NCBI GenBank assembly: GCA_964609385.1 | Contig: CAZSSM010000003.1 | Span: 1-64,000 of the forward strand | Length of the DNA stretch: 64,000 bases | Source: CAZSSM01 sp964609385 | Lineage (GTDB): Bacteria > Planctomycetota > Planctomycetia > Isosphaerales > Isosphaeraceae | Reading direction: 5' to 3' | The notes under the pieces: model-generated | The model's input: only the letters and a program-made list of their open reading frames with translations | What the model was told of the DNA's origin: nothing | The model's database searches: none | Part shown: positions 34,057 through 43,846 of the stretch, in pieces | Layout: each line of letters opens with the position of its first letter | Numbering within the stretch: the stretch's first letter is position 1 | Program-made: the position numbers and the translations under genes

Positions 34057-34416
34057 CTAGGCCGATCGCTTACCGAACCCGAGGAGACAGAGGGCAATGC
34101 CCAGGATGCCGAGGAGGCCGATGAACGTATAGGTGATCGGTCCGGTCGCTAACTGAGGCGCCAACGGGAAGAACATGCGGTACATGCCGGCAAGGACCAG
34201 AAACCAACCCGACAATGTCACGAGGAGATGACCAGGAGATTGCCAACGATTGTGGTTCGTAACGATGACGAGGCCAACGATCATGAAAAGCAACCCATTC
34301 AGGTAAACGACGGTCGGATGCACATCGATCCAGATGCGGAGGTTGATCGCTTCGGACACCGTCACTGCCACAAGCGTTGGGCCAACCACGACAGCGATGC
34401 GTTTGGTAATGTCCAT
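34057..34416 (-). CDS. Small four-helix membrane protein of unknown function
   Basis: 119 aa from the ATG giving MDITKRIAVVVGPTLVAVTV. Four hydrophobic helices are apparent: IAVVVGPTLVAVTV, VVYLNGLLFMIVGLVIV, LLVTLSGWFLVLAGMYR and ITYTFIGLLGILGIALCLLG. No catalytic or binding motif. The larger open frame upstream of this ATG has no protein character. Its position 320 bp downstream of the cytochrome-c/WD40 gene, same strand, leaves operon membership open. Confidence 0.65.
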   Translation of the reverse strand: MDITKRIAVVVGPTLVAVTVSEAINLRIWIDVHPTVVYLNGLLFMIVGLVIVTNHNRWQSPGHLLVTLSGWFLVLAGMYRMFFPLAPQLATGPITYTFIGLLGILGIALCLLGFGKRSA

Positions 34417-34736
34417 AAGCCTGTCTCTTTTCGACGCCTGAGAGAGCTGAGCATAATCTGGCTGCGTCGCAAGGCTCTTTGCGGTTGGTCGAGCTATTAT
34501 CAATGTCGGGGTCGAGTTCAGTGCCTTCGGAGAGGGCACTCGTGAGAAAGGATGTTCAGCGCAGTGCGTCCGCGCGCCAATTCTCAGAACGAGGAAGACT
34601 CGCGTATGCGGCGGACACGTTGTCGTAGCTTCGAGGGCAAAGAAGGAGCGCGCACTTTCATCGCGTGCAGCCTGGGGCGAGAGATTCGAGAGCAACGGAG
34701 CGCTCGAGTTCGACCGGGAGACGATCGAGGCGGACC
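34417..34736. other. 320-bp intergenic region
   Basis: Downstream of the cytochrome-c/WD40 gene and upstream of the small membrane protein. No gene or strong hairpin seen. Confidence 0.4.
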
Positions 34737-37133
34737 TCACTCCTCGTCGTTTCCACGAGCGTCGGCCAACTGTTCCGAGTCACCGCGCTCGGCCTCGAGG
34801 GCACGGAGGTGCTCTCGGAGTTGGTCGAGGATCGCGATCGCTTTCTGCAGGCTGGGCTCGGCCTGGGCCCGTTGTTCCTCGGAACGAGTCAACTCGTTCT
34901 GGAGGGCCGTCAGCGCGGCCGATTCCGCCTCAAGGCGATCGGTGACCTCGCGTCGACGCTGGGCGATCGGTTCGAGATCGGCCGTCAACTCGGCGATCGT
35001 TGCGGACAAGACGTCGGCTCGTCTCTGAGCTTGAGACAGGGATTCGAGGAGGGGCTCGACGTCGGCTCGTCTCTGAGCGATCTCCTGAGCCATCCGCATT
35101 GCCTCCGCGCGACTATCGACGAGTTGGGAGCGGTCATCGAGCAGTCGCCGGGTCAACGTGCCGATCTCGGCGGTCGCTTGGACGACCCGAAGCGCGAGGT
35201 CTTCGACGCGCCGAGTTAGCCGCTCACGATCGTCGGGGCCGTTCGCGTTGGTCAAGGCCTCGACGGCCTGATCCAATGTTCCGTCGAGCGAACGCTTGGC
35301 GTCGAGCCGACCGGGCAGGCTGGCCTGATCGCGAGTGATCCGGGTTTCCCATTGGGCCAACTCGGTCCGACGTGCTGAGAGGTGTTGCTCGGCCTGAACG
35401 ATCTCGGAGCGGGTGGCCTGAACCTTCCGATCGATCGTAGCGATCTGCTCGACGACCTCCGCGCGGGTGGTCTGAGCGTCCTCTCGGCGCGACTGCAAGG
35501 CTTCGAGTCGCGCATCCAACTCGGAGAGCGAGGCCTGGACCGCGTTGCGAACGTTCGCTTGGGCCTGGACACCGCTCTGGGCTTCCTCGACGGCTCGGCT
35601 CAGCGTCTCAAGCTCGGCCTGCGCTTGCTCGGCAGCCTTGCGTGCCGGTTCGAGCTGCCCACGAACGGTCCGGATCCGCTGAGCGACCGGCTCAGGATTG
35701 GCCGAGAGGTCAGCCAGGTGCTCGCCTTGGAGGTCCCAGAGTCGGACCATCCCCTCGAAGTCGCTGGCCAGGACGCGCTGACCGTCATGATCGAAGACGG
35801 TCCGCAGGGCGATGTCATCGAACCGGCTCAGGTCGCGTTGCTTCGAGCCGTTCTGGTCCCAGAGTCGGACCATCCGATCGCGACCGGCCGTGGCCAGCGT
35901 GCCGTCGTTGGCGAAGGCGACGTCGAGCGTTCCACCACCATGGGCGTTGAAGCTCTTGATCTGCCGACCCGATTCCATCGACCAGAGTTTGACCGACCGA
36001 TCCTCGCTGGCCGAGGCCAGCACATTGGAGTCGATCCGCCAGCTCAGGCCGGTAATCATCGCCTTGTGCCCGCGCAGGTCGTAGAACGGGCGCCCAGTCA
36101 GCGACTCCCAGATATGGAGGCCGTTGTTGCGGTCGCCGGTGGCCAGCAGGACGCCATCGGGGCTGAAGGCGATCGCCGTGACCCACTCGGTGTGCTTCTT
36201 GATCTCGTAGACCAGATCGCCACGCGTGGTGTCATAGACGCGGACGACGCGGCTCGGTCCGCCCAAGGCGACCAAACTCTGATCCGGGCTGATGTCGCCG
36301 GCCAGCACGACGTCGTACTCGCGTCCGACCTCGGTGATCCGATCGCCGGTCTTGACGTCCCAGACCACGCAGAGGCCCGATTGGCCGCCCCGACCGCCAC
36401 CGGCCAGCAACAGGTCGCCGTTCCGACTGAACTTCAAGGTCTCAATGACGCCTTCGGGGAACGGCAGGACCCCGACCAGTCGGGCTTGCTGGTCCGGTCC
36501 GATCCGATCGGTCCGGTAGAGCAGGACTTGCTTGTGTCCGGCCACTGCGGCCAACGGCGCCCAGGGGCTGTGAGCCAAGGCGTTAACCGCCGGCGCGCGG
36601 TCGGCGAGCACAGGCGGCTCGGTCGAGAGGTCGATCGGTAGGGCCGGCTCGCCTCGGGGTTTGCCGACGGTGTCGGGGTCGACGGTAAAGTCGAGTGACG
36701 GCTTGTTGCCACCCGCCGACGGGCTGTCCGGAGCGCCCGCCTCGATCCAACGACGAAGCACCTGCAGCTCGTTGTCTGGGATCTTCGGCGAGTTCGGCGG
36801 CATCGTCGGGAAGTCCTCGTGGTTGACCACCAACCAGAGGTAGCTGTCTTCCAAGCTGCCCGGAATGATCACCTCGCCCGAGGCTCCCCCCGCCATCGCG
36901 GGGCCGTATTGCTCCAGGACCAGGCCGCCGCTCTGCTTGTCGCTGTTGTGGCACGAGAGGCAACGCGCCTGGAAGACCGTCAAGGCGTTGTCAAAGGTGA
37001 CCGGCTTCGACTCGCGATCGTCCAACGCCCACACCACGCTCGACGCGCCTAGCAACAGCCAAGACGCCAATGACACGAACGCCCAGACGCTGGAGGTCCG
37101 GCCGATCCGCGATCGGTGACCCGCCTTATTCAT
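34737..37133 (-). CDS. Exported planctomycete-type cytochrome c / WD40 / coiled-coil protein
   Basis: 798 aa from the ATG giving MNKAGHRSRIGRTSSVWAFV, preferred over a TTG 21 bp upstream. After a signal anchor (about 15-37) comes a C-type heme motif CLSCH at 58-62 with PTMPP supplying a candidate Met ligand near 109 (planctomycete cytochrome C domain). A WD40 propeller at about 185-470 has blades such as AIAFSPDGVLLATGD and VKLWSMESG. From about 475 to 790 there is a long Glu/Gln/Arg/Ala-rich coiled coil. It is the last gene of the DUF1501-PPC-DUF1549/1553 run. The coiled coil may reach across the periplasm or mediate assembly; that is inference. Confidence 0.85.
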   Translation of the reverse strand: MNKAGHRSRIGRTSSVWAFVSLASWLLLGASSVVWALDDRESKPVTFDNALTVFQARCLSCHNSDKQSGGLVLEQYGPAMAGGASGEVIIPGSLEDSYLWLVVNHEDFPTMPPNSPKIPDNELQVLRRWIEAGAPDSPSAGGNKPSLDFTVDPDTVGKPRGEPALPIDLSTEPPVLADRAPAVNALAHSPWAPLAAVAGHKQVLLYRTDRIGPDQQARLVGVLPFPEGVIETLKFSRNGDLLLAGGGRGGQSGLCVVWDVKTGDRITEVGREYDVVLAGDISPDQSLVALGGPSRVVRVYDTTRGDLVYEIKKHTEWVTAIAFSPDGVLLATGDRNNGLHIWESLTGRPFYDLRGHKAMITGLSWRIDSNVLASASEDRSVKLWSMESGRQIKSFNAHGGGTLDVAFANDGTLATAGRDRMVRLWDQNGSKQRDLSRFDDIALRTVFDHDGQRVLASDFEGMVRLWDLQGEHLADLSANPEPVAQRIRTVRGQLEPARKAAEQAQAELETLSRAVEEAQSGVQAQANVRNAVQASLSELDARLEALQSRREDAQTTRAEVVEQIATIDRKVQATRSEIVQAEQHLSARRTELAQWETRITRDQASLPGRLDAKRSLDGTLDQAVEALTNANGPDDRERLTRRVEDLALRVVQATAEIGTLTRRLLDDRSQLVDSRAEAMRMAQEIAQRRADVEPLLESLSQAQRRADVLSATIAELTADLEPIAQRRREVTDRLEAESAALTALQNELTRSEEQRAQAEPSLQKAIAILDQLREHLRALEAERGDSEQLADARGNDEE

Positions 37134-37196
37134 CGTGCACGCACCTTTCCGCAAGGCTTTGTTTCGACATCACGCGTTGTCTTGGAGAGGCGGATC

Positions 37197-39668
37197 TCAG
37201 CGAATGAACAGGAACTCGCGGCTGTTCAGCAGGGCCCAGAACAAGTCCTCGTAGGCCGTCGGCTTGTCTTGATCGGGCAAACCTTCGAAGTCGGGCAGGA
37301 GGGCGGCCCGTTCCGTCGGGGTCGGCCGACGACCCAGGACGCGGACATAGAGCCGATCGATCCGCTCGGCATCATCAAGCTCCTCGGTGACCAACGTTTT
37401 GATCAGACCCCCTTGACGGATCTTCGCGTTGACCGTGTCGCCATTGAGGAGGTGCAGGGCTTGTGAGAGGGTCGGCTCCATTTTGACCTCGCAGGAGCAA
37501 ACCGTCTCGCGGGTGGCGCGTCCGAAGGTGGTCAGGAAATAGGTCGACGTGCGTCCGTCAGCGATCTGCACAGCGCGGGCGCCCGGGGGCAGGCCGCGGA
37601 AGTCGTCGCGCGTATCGGTCACGGTACTGATTGCATCGAGCAGGTATTCGGCCTTGATCCGCCGCAGGTTGGCGTGCGCGAAGTTGCGGAGGTCGCGTTC
37701 GTTGGTCGCGTTCCGCTCGGTCGAACGCTGGTAGGTCCTCGACAGGCAGATGCTCTTGACCAGCGCCTTCAGGTCGTAGTTCGACTCGGTGAACTGCACG
37801 GCCAGGGCATCGAGGAGTTCGGCGTTGCTGGGCGGATTGCTGATCCGGAAGTCGTCGACCGGTTCGACGATGCCGATCCCGAAGAAGTGTGCCCAGACCC
37901 GATTAACGAACGAGCGGGCGAAATAGGGGTTCTCTGGCGAGGCCAGCCAACGGCTGAGCACAACGCGGCGGTCCTGCCCATTGGTCTCGGGCGCATCGCC
38001 GCCGAGGAACTTCGGTGCCATCGTCCGACCACCCACCGGGTGCTTCGTTTCGCCGCGTTGGGAGTTGTAGACGATCGTCTCGCGGTAGTCCTCGCCGCGC
38101 TTCCGGCCGATCTGTGAGAAAAAGGCCACGAACCCGTAGTAGTCGTCCATCGTCCAACGGTCGAACGGGTGGTTGTGGCACTGGGCACATTGGATCCGCA
38201 TGCCCATGAAGACTTGGGCCACGTTCTCGGCCATCAATTTCTGATCTCTCGTCATTTGATAATAGTTGGTGGCCGGGTTGCGGAACGTCCCGCCGTTGGA
38301 ACCGAGCAACTCGGCGACCATCTGGTCCATCGGGGTGTCGGATTGAATTTTTTCGACCAACCAGTTGTAATAAAGATACATGTTCTTGTAGCTGATCTGG
38401 TTCGATGACCGGATCTGGAGCATCTCGGCCCACTTGTTGACCCAGAGTTCGGCGAACTCCTTGCGCTGAAGCAACTGGTCGACGAGCTTGGCCCGCTTAT
38501 CGGGGTCGTCCGAGTCGACGAAGGCGGCGTGCTGTTCAGGGGTCGGAGGCAGGCCGATCAGGTCGAGGCAGACCCGTCGCAGAAACGTTTCATCGTCGGA
38601 GAGCGGCGATGGAGCCATCCGCAACTTACGGAGCTTCTGGGCCACCAGCGTGTCGATCCGGTTGGCCTCGGGCTCGTCGGGATAGGTGAATTCCAGCCCT
38701 TGGGGCAGGACGATCACGGGCAAGCCGACGGTGAAGGTCTCATAGCGGGCCATCACGAAGGCCTCGCCGCGCTCGCCGGCCGTGATTCGGCCCGAGGCGT
38801 CGACTGAAGCGCTCGTCTCGTTGTTGGTTAAGAAGACGGCCAAGTCGGTCACGTCGCGGTCGGTTCCATCGGAGTAGCTCGCGCGGACGACTAGTTGCTG
38901 CGTCGCGCCGTTGCCGTCGAGCACCGCCTCGGGCGGATAGACGTCGACCGATTCGAGCGTCGGCAGTGCTTCGAGATCGTCGTCGCGCGCCCCCTCGGCG
39001 ATCCAACGCTGGAGCGTCTCGTAGAGGACGCTGTCGCGTTGGAACCGCTGACCGCCGGTGTGCGGCACCGAGTTGATCGCCTTCTCCAGCAGCGTGCTGT
39101 CCGCCGGCACAGCACGATTGACCCGGCGGCCGACCATCTCACGGGTCAGGCGATGATAGTCGCCTTCGGGGTCGAAGCCGAACAGTGAGAGCCGGAACCC
39201 GTCCTTACCGCGCGCTGCGCCATGGCAGCTCCCGCTGTTACAACCACCCTTCATGAAGACCGGCATCACGTCGAGCCGGAAGCTTAAGGCCGGCACCGCG
39301 GTCGGCTCCTCAACGGTGACCGGCACGTCGAGGTGATGCCCCTCAAAGGCGATCGTCAACGTCGAAGAACCGGCCTGTCGGGGACGAATCAGACCGCCCT
39401 CGATATCGACCAGTTCGGGATCGGCCAGGCTCCAGACAGCTTCGGCGGTGACATCGCGCGTGATCCCGTCGGCCTCAACCGCCTGGACGACCAGCGTCTG
39501 GCGATCGGCAGCGGTCCGGAGCGCGATCGTCTCGGGATAGACACGGACCTCGACTGTGGTGGACGTCCCGGTCGTCGCTTCGTCAGCGATCGTTCCGAGA
39601 CACGAGAAGAGGACCCCGACGAGTCCCAGTGGCAAGGACAGGCCAATCATGGGGACGATCGAACGCAT
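37197..39668 (-). CDS. Exported DUF1549/DUF1553 protein with Big-like and cytochrome-like segments
   Basis: 823 aa from the ATG giving MRSIVPMIGLSLPLGLVGVL (GGAG 9 nt upstream). After the signal peptide come a bacterial Ig-like domain, a Cys/His segment GGCNSGSCHGAARGKDG, a second Ig-like domain, then DUF1549 (FLRRVCLDLIGLPPTPEQ; CAQCHNHPFDRW is a CxxCH site) and DUF1553 (SRWLASPENPYFARSFVNRV; LSRTYQRS). These paired domains are a planctomycete/verrucomicrobial speciality and occur next to DUF1501 genes; the molecular function is not established. It starts 109 bp downstream of the PPC-protein stop. Confidence 0.92.
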   Translation of the reverse strand: MRSIVPMIGLSLPLGLVGVLFSCLGTIADEATTGTSTTVEVRVYPETIALRTAADRQTLVVQAVEADGITRDVTAEAVWSLADPELVDIEGGLIRPRQAGSSTLTIAFEGHHLDVPVTVEEPTAVPALSFRLDVMPVFMKGGCNSGSCHGAARGKDGFRLSLFGFDPEGDYHRLTREMVGRRVNRAVPADSTLLEKAINSVPHTGGQRFQRDSVLYETLQRWIAEGARDDDLEALPTLESVDVYPPEAVLDGNGATQQLVVRASYSDGTDRDVTDLAVFLTNNETSASVDASGRITAGERGEAFVMARYETFTVGLPVIVLPQGLEFTYPDEPEANRIDTLVAQKLRKLRMAPSPLSDDETFLRRVCLDLIGLPPTPEQHAAFVDSDDPDKRAKLVDQLLQRKEFAELWVNKWAEMLQIRSSNQISYKNMYLYYNWLVEKIQSDTPMDQMVAELLGSNGGTFRNPATNYYQMTRDQKLMAENVAQVFMGMRIQCAQCHNHPFDRWTMDDYYGFVAFFSQIGRKRGEDYRETIVYNSQRGETKHPVGGRTMAPKFLGGDAPETNGQDRRVVLSRWLASPENPYFARSFVNRVWAHFFGIGIVEPVDDFRISNPPSNAELLDALAVQFTESNYDLKALVKSICLSRTYQRSTERNATNERDLRNFAHANLRRIKAEYLLDAISTVTDTRDDFRGLPPGARAVQIADGRTSTYFLTTFGRATRETVCSCEVKMEPTLSQALHLLNGDTVNAKIRQGGLIKTLVTEELDDAERIDRLYVRVLGRRPTPTERAALLPDFEGLPDQDKPTAYEDLFWALLNSREFLFIR

Positions 39669-39776
39669 GGCACGGGACTCCGACAGATCAAGGGGCATTC
39701 GTCAATACGGTTGGTGTTTCTCGGTCTTGAGTCTCGAAAGGCTCGGCTCCGTGACACCGGCTTGTTGAGGCGATTG

Positions 39777-42284
39777 TCAATCGTTGGAGCCCTGCGGATC
39801 AGCCTCGGGCTCTTCGGTCTCCTCGCCGCGGACGCGTCGTCGATACTGCTGACGGAGCTTCTCCAATCGGGAGAGCGGCTTGGCGGCCGGCGCTTCGGGC
39901 TCAACGGCTTCGACCTCGGCGATCTCCGTTTTCTGGGGGAGCGGCTCGTCGATCTGGAGTTGGGTCGAGCCGATCTGGTGCACGATCGGCTCACCGTTCT
40001 CGCGAACGATCACGCGGCAAAAGAGATTCTTGTGCTGGCCGACGGGCGACTCGGGGCCGGTCTCGATCGTGAAGACCAACTCCTCGGTCTGTGCATCGAT
40101 CGTCTGCGAGTCAGCGCGGACGGCGTTGGGCAGGCCGACGAGCCTGACCTCGGCCTCCCCGTCGAAGACCTGTTTCACGTCAAGCCCGACCAAGAGATCG
40201 ACCGGCTTGCCGCGCTCGGTGCTGACCGCTTGGAAGTTCATCGCGATGTAGGGCTCGGCCACTCGGAGCGGGACCAGTTGTGAGGAGACGCGGATCGGCC
40301 CCGATTCGGTCGTTGCAGTCCCGTCGATGACGATGCTCCAGGTCGCCAAGGCCGCGTTGCCGTTGGCGTTGAGCGGGATGATCGCCTCGGTCTGCCCTTC
40401 GGCGATCGTGATGCTTCGCGACGAACCGACACCTGGCGGGTTCCAGGGTAGGAGCAGGGAGATCGGCCCGTCGAACCCGTCGGCACGCTCGGCAACGACC
40501 TTCAGGCCCATCGTCCCGTTGCGGACCAACGGTACGCTCGGCTCGACGACCCGGATCGTGAACGGCGACTCCTCGGTCACGGCGATGGCCATTCGGTCGT
40601 TGATCCGCGACCAAAAATTGATGTTGTTGCGGCCGAGCACCAACTCCGACTCATGCGTGAACGCGATCTCCAACGGGGAATGGCTCGGGTCGGCGTGATG
40701 GGCCGTCAAGGATGTCAGGCGGCCTCCCAACGGCGCATCGGGCGCGGCATGGAAGAGGACCGGCACCACGCCCTGACTGGCCACCATCGTCGGAGCTTCC
40801 ATGGTCACGCCATCGGGTAGGTCGGGCGCGTCCAGCAACAAATCGCCGCCGAAGTAGAGCCGCTGTGCGTTGATCAAGATCGCCTGCCGGTTCCCTCGAG
40901 GGATCGCCGAGGCGACCACGCCGGTCCGTCGCCGGAGCGATTCGTTGTTGGGGGAAATTCGGAGCAAGGGCCGGACGGGCGTGACCTCGACGCGATAGAC
41001 GTACGTCGGCCCACCCTGACCCAAGTGATCCTGAACCCGAATGATGTAACGACCATCTTCGGGTGCCTGGAAGCGATAGAAGCTGTCGGGACCGAGGGTA
41101 TCGTCGTTACCGCCGACCCGACCGCCGTCGGCTTTGTAGACGTTCAAGACCGGATCGAGCGGCGAGCGGATGGCACGTGCGCGAACGTGGATGTCGAAGG
41201 CCTGACCCTTGACCGCCTCGATGGCGAAGTGATCGATGTCGCCGGGCCGCTCGATGATCCCGTTGAGGGCCCCGGGGACGGCGGCCGTCGTTGATTCGTT
41301 CCGACCGTCGTTGGGCTCCGCCTCCAAGGTCTCGGACTGTCCTGGTGGGGCAACGCGAAACGGGTTCGGCGACGGCGCGATCCCTGATGGATCGGTGTCG
41401 AAGAAGCCGTGGTCCGGGTCGGCCCGTCGGAACTCGGGGGCCGGCTGAGCCTCCGAGGGCAAGTCGATCGCGACGGTCCGATCGCCCAGGACGTCGCCGA
41501 TGGCCCGGACCTCGACGCTCGTCCCAGCCACGCCACCGGCCGGGTAGATCGCTCGGGGTCGGGGGAACCGCCCGACGTGCAGGCGATAGAGGCACGAGTT
41601 ATTGCCCTGATAGGCGCTCTCGCGGACCTCGATGATGTACGTCCCGTCCTCGGGGACCACGATCGAGGCGATCCCATCCTGCCGGACTAGCGGGGCGTCG
41701 TCGCTCCGGGATAGTTCGAACCGATCGGCGTCGAGGATGGCCACATACGGGTCGAACAGTGTGATTCCCAGCCGGATCCCCTCGATCTCGGCGGTGAGCC
41801 GCTCGCCTCGCTTGGCCTGGACGGCGTAGTAGTCGACGTCCTCGTCCTTGGCGATTCCATTGACGGTGACGTCGAGCGGGATCACCTGTGGCTCGCCGAA
41901 CGAGTTGTTCGGTTCGGCCTCAGCGACCTCCGGCAGTGCGCCCACGCAGAAGGTCCGCAACTCGCTGATCCCGGTCGCCGTCCGGACTCGAAGGTCGTGG
42001 ATCCCGAGCCGACAGTCCTCAGCGATCGCCAAGGTCGCCTTGACGTGCTTGTCCGAGACGGTCTCCAGACCCACCACATCGATCCCGTCGTCGTAGAGCA
42101 ACAGCTCTTGGACGTCGCCGAGACGCTCGCCTCTCAGGTTGAAGACGACTTCGGTGCCGCGCTGGGCGCCCGGCGGTCGGACGTTGCTCAACTCTGGCGT
42201 CCCCGCCCAGACCGATGCAGACCCAACGAGGGCACCGATCAGCGTGCCGACCCAAAGGATGGTCGAAATCCGAACGCGATTCAT
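39777..42284 (-). CDS. Exported protein with pre-peptidase C-terminal (PPC) domains
   Basis: 835 aa from the ATG giving MNRVRISTILWVGTLIGALV, with GGAGG 9 nt upstream. A signal peptide ends near SVWAG. An Ig-like segment is followed by two PPC domains, EAEPNNSFGEPQ with DVDYYAVQAKRGERL and EAEPNDGRNEST with DIDHFAIEAVKGQAFD; both contain the YxxxxxxG beta-sandwich pattern. The C-terminal half is all-beta, Ig/cadherin-like, ending in an Arg/Glu-rich tail. PPC domains occur on secreted proteins and help binding or maturation; no protease domain is present here. It lies between the DUF1501 and DUF1549/1553 genes. Confidence 0.88.
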   Translation of the reverse strand: MNRVRISTILWVGTLIGALVGSASVWAGTPELSNVRPPGAQRGTEVVFNLRGERLGDVQELLLYDDGIDVVGLETVSDKHVKATLAIAEDCRLGIHDLRVRTATGISELRTFCVGALPEVAEAEPNNSFGEPQVIPLDVTVNGIAKDEDVDYYAVQAKRGERLTAEIEGIRLGITLFDPYVAILDADRFELSRSDDAPLVRQDGIASIVVPEDGTYIIEVRESAYQGNNSCLYRLHVGRFPRPRAIYPAGGVAGTSVEVRAIGDVLGDRTVAIDLPSEAQPAPEFRRADPDHGFFDTDPSGIAPSPNPFRVAPPGQSETLEAEPNDGRNESTTAAVPGALNGIIERPGDIDHFAIEAVKGQAFDIHVRARAIRSPLDPVLNVYKADGGRVGGNDDTLGPDSFYRFQAPEDGRYIIRVQDHLGQGGPTYVYRVEVTPVRPLLRISPNNESLRRRTGVVASAIPRGNRQAILINAQRLYFGGDLLLDAPDLPDGVTMEAPTMVASQGVVPVLFHAAPDAPLGGRLTSLTAHHADPSHSPLEIAFTHESELVLGRNNINFWSRINDRMAIAVTEESPFTIRVVEPSVPLVRNGTMGLKVVAERADGFDGPISLLLPWNPPGVGSSRSITIAEGQTEAIIPLNANGNAALATWSIVIDGTATTESGPIRVSSQLVPLRVAEPYIAMNFQAVSTERGKPVDLLVGLDVKQVFDGEAEVRLVGLPNAVRADSQTIDAQTEELVFTIETGPESPVGQHKNLFCRVIVRENGEPIVHQIGSTQLQIDEPLPQKTEIAEVEAVEPEAPAAKPLSRLEKLRQQYRRRVRGEETEEPEADPQGSND

Positions 42285-42535
42285 TGTCGACACCTCCAAA
42301 TGCGAAGGGATCAAAAAAGGAGGACAGACAAAGGAGGGATCTGGATGGGATCGAATGAGTCGGCGGGTGGGGAGTGACCTCGAGCATCCTACTTGCACAC
42401 GAAACACCGATCGGAGTCAATCGTCAGAGACCGGCACCGGGACGTCGAGGTGCGTGGGAGCACCTCAGCAACATCCCGGAGGTCGACGATCGCGTTGCCA
42501 AGTCGGTCTTCGTCCCAGCTCGCGGATGTCTCGAC

Positions 42536-43846
42536 TCAGGCGAGCAAGCTGTCGCGGACCTTGCCGCCATCGACGATCTCGACGGGCCGATCGCCGGGGG
42601 CCATCAGTTCTTTGTCAGCGACGATGCCCAGCAGGTGGTAGATCGTGTAGGCGAGGTCTTCCGGGCCGATCGGATCGGACTCGGGCTCGCTGGCCGTGGC
42701 GTTGGAGGCGCCGAAGACCTGGCCGGCCTTGATCCCGCCGCCGGCCATTGCGACGCTGAAGACCTTGGGCCAGTGGTCGCGACCGGCCGTCCGGTTGATC
42801 TTGGGCGTCCGACCGAATTCCGAGGAGACCAGGACCAAGGTCCGTTCCAGGAGCCCGCGCCCTTCCAGGTCGGTGATCAAGGTGCTGAAAGCCTGGTCGA
42901 AGGCCGGCATGCTCCGCTGGATTCCACGCGTGATCCGATTGTGCATGTCCCAGCCGCCGTAGGTCATCGTGACGAACCGGACGCCAGACTCAACCAGCCG
43001 ACGCGCCATCAGCATCCGCTGACCGGCCTGGTTGCGGCCGTAGGCGTCGCGAAGCGCATCCGGCTCGGCCTCGATGTTGAAGGCCTCGCGCGCCTCCGGC
43101 GAGCTGAGCAGGCCATAGGCTCGCCGATAGAACGAGTCCATCGCGTCCAGGCCATCGGCGATCTCCCGCTCGCGGAACCGGCGGTTGACCCGCTCCAGGA
43201 GGTTCCGGCGGTTGGCGAACCGCGACTCGTCGACGCCTCGAGGCAGGTCGAGGTCGCGGACCCGAAACCCCTTCCGTGCCGGGTCCGAGCCCAGGCTGAA
43301 CGGCGAGTAGGACGAGCTGAGGTAGCCCGTGCCGGCATACTCGTTGGGTTGGTTGGGGATGCAGACGTAGGGCGGCAGGTTCTTGCGTGGGCCGTACTCG
43401 TGGGCCACGACGCTGCCCAAGCTCGGGAAGACCAGGGCCGGGCTGGGCCGATAGCCAGTGAACATGTTGTGCGTGCCGCGCTCGTGGGCCGCCTCGCCGT
43501 GGGTCATCGAGCGGACGATCGTCAGGCGATCGGCCACCTGCGCGGTCTTGCGCAGGCTCTCGCTGAAGACGACGCCGGGCAGCTTGGTCTCGACCGCCTT
43601 CAACTCACCCCGGTACTCGATCGGCGCGTAGGGCTTGGGATCCCAGCTCTCCTGGTGAGCCAAACCGCCGGGCAAGAAGATGTGGATGACCGAGTCGGCC
43701 TTGGCCTCGATGAAGTCGTAGTGCTTCTGGTCGGCCCGTGCCTGAAGGCGGAACAGGTCGGCCAGGGTCAGGCCGAGCCCGCCGAAGACGCCGGCGCGTA
43801 ACAGGCCTCGGCGACTCAAAGGCAGGCGGTGACTCCCACTTCGCAT
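42536..43846 (-). CDS. DUF1501 protein (sulfatase-fold, Tat-exported)
   Basis: 436 aa. The N-terminus has a Tat-type signal (PLSRRGLLRAGVFGGLGLTL). The body is DUF1501: HIFLPGGLAHQESWDPKP, SMTHGEAAHERGTHNMFTGY and VLVSSEFGRTPKINRTAGRD, related to the alkaline-phosphatase/sulfatase superfamily. The metal-site residues are plausible (the Asp/His in LAHQESWDPKP, the His in GRDHWP). Promoter-proximal gene of the four-gene planctomycete block, 251 bp upstream of the PPC gene. No substrate is known for the family. Confidence 0.93.
   Translation of the reverse strand: MRSGSHRLPLSRRGLLRAGVFGGLGLTLADLFRLQARADQKHYDFIEAKADSVIHIFLPGGLAHQESWDPKPYAPIEYRGELKAVETKLPGVVFSESLRKTAQVADRLTIVRSMTHGEAAHERGTHNMFTGYRPSPALVFPSLGSVVAHEYGPRKNLPPYVCIPNQPNEYAGTGYLSSSYSPFSLGSDPARKGFRVRDLDLPRGVDESRFANRRNLLERVNRRFREREIADGLDAMDSFYRRAYGLLSSPEAREAFNIEAEPDALRDAYGRNQAGQRMLMARRLVESGVRFVTMTYGGWDMHNRITRGIQRSMPAFDQAFSTLITDLEGRGLLERTLVLVSSEFGRTPKINRTAGRDHWPKVFSVAMAGGGIKAGQVFGASNATASEPESDPIGPEDLAYTIYHLLGIVADKELMAPGDRPVEIVDGGKVRDSLLA

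Noticed and set aside
35382..36641. 419-codon open frame on the plus strand
   Set aside because: Antisense to the WD40 part of the cytochrome-c protein; no domain features.
42374..43801. 475-codon open frame on the plus strand
   Set aside because: Antisense to DUF1501; repetitive Val/Gly/Asp composition typical of shadow frames.
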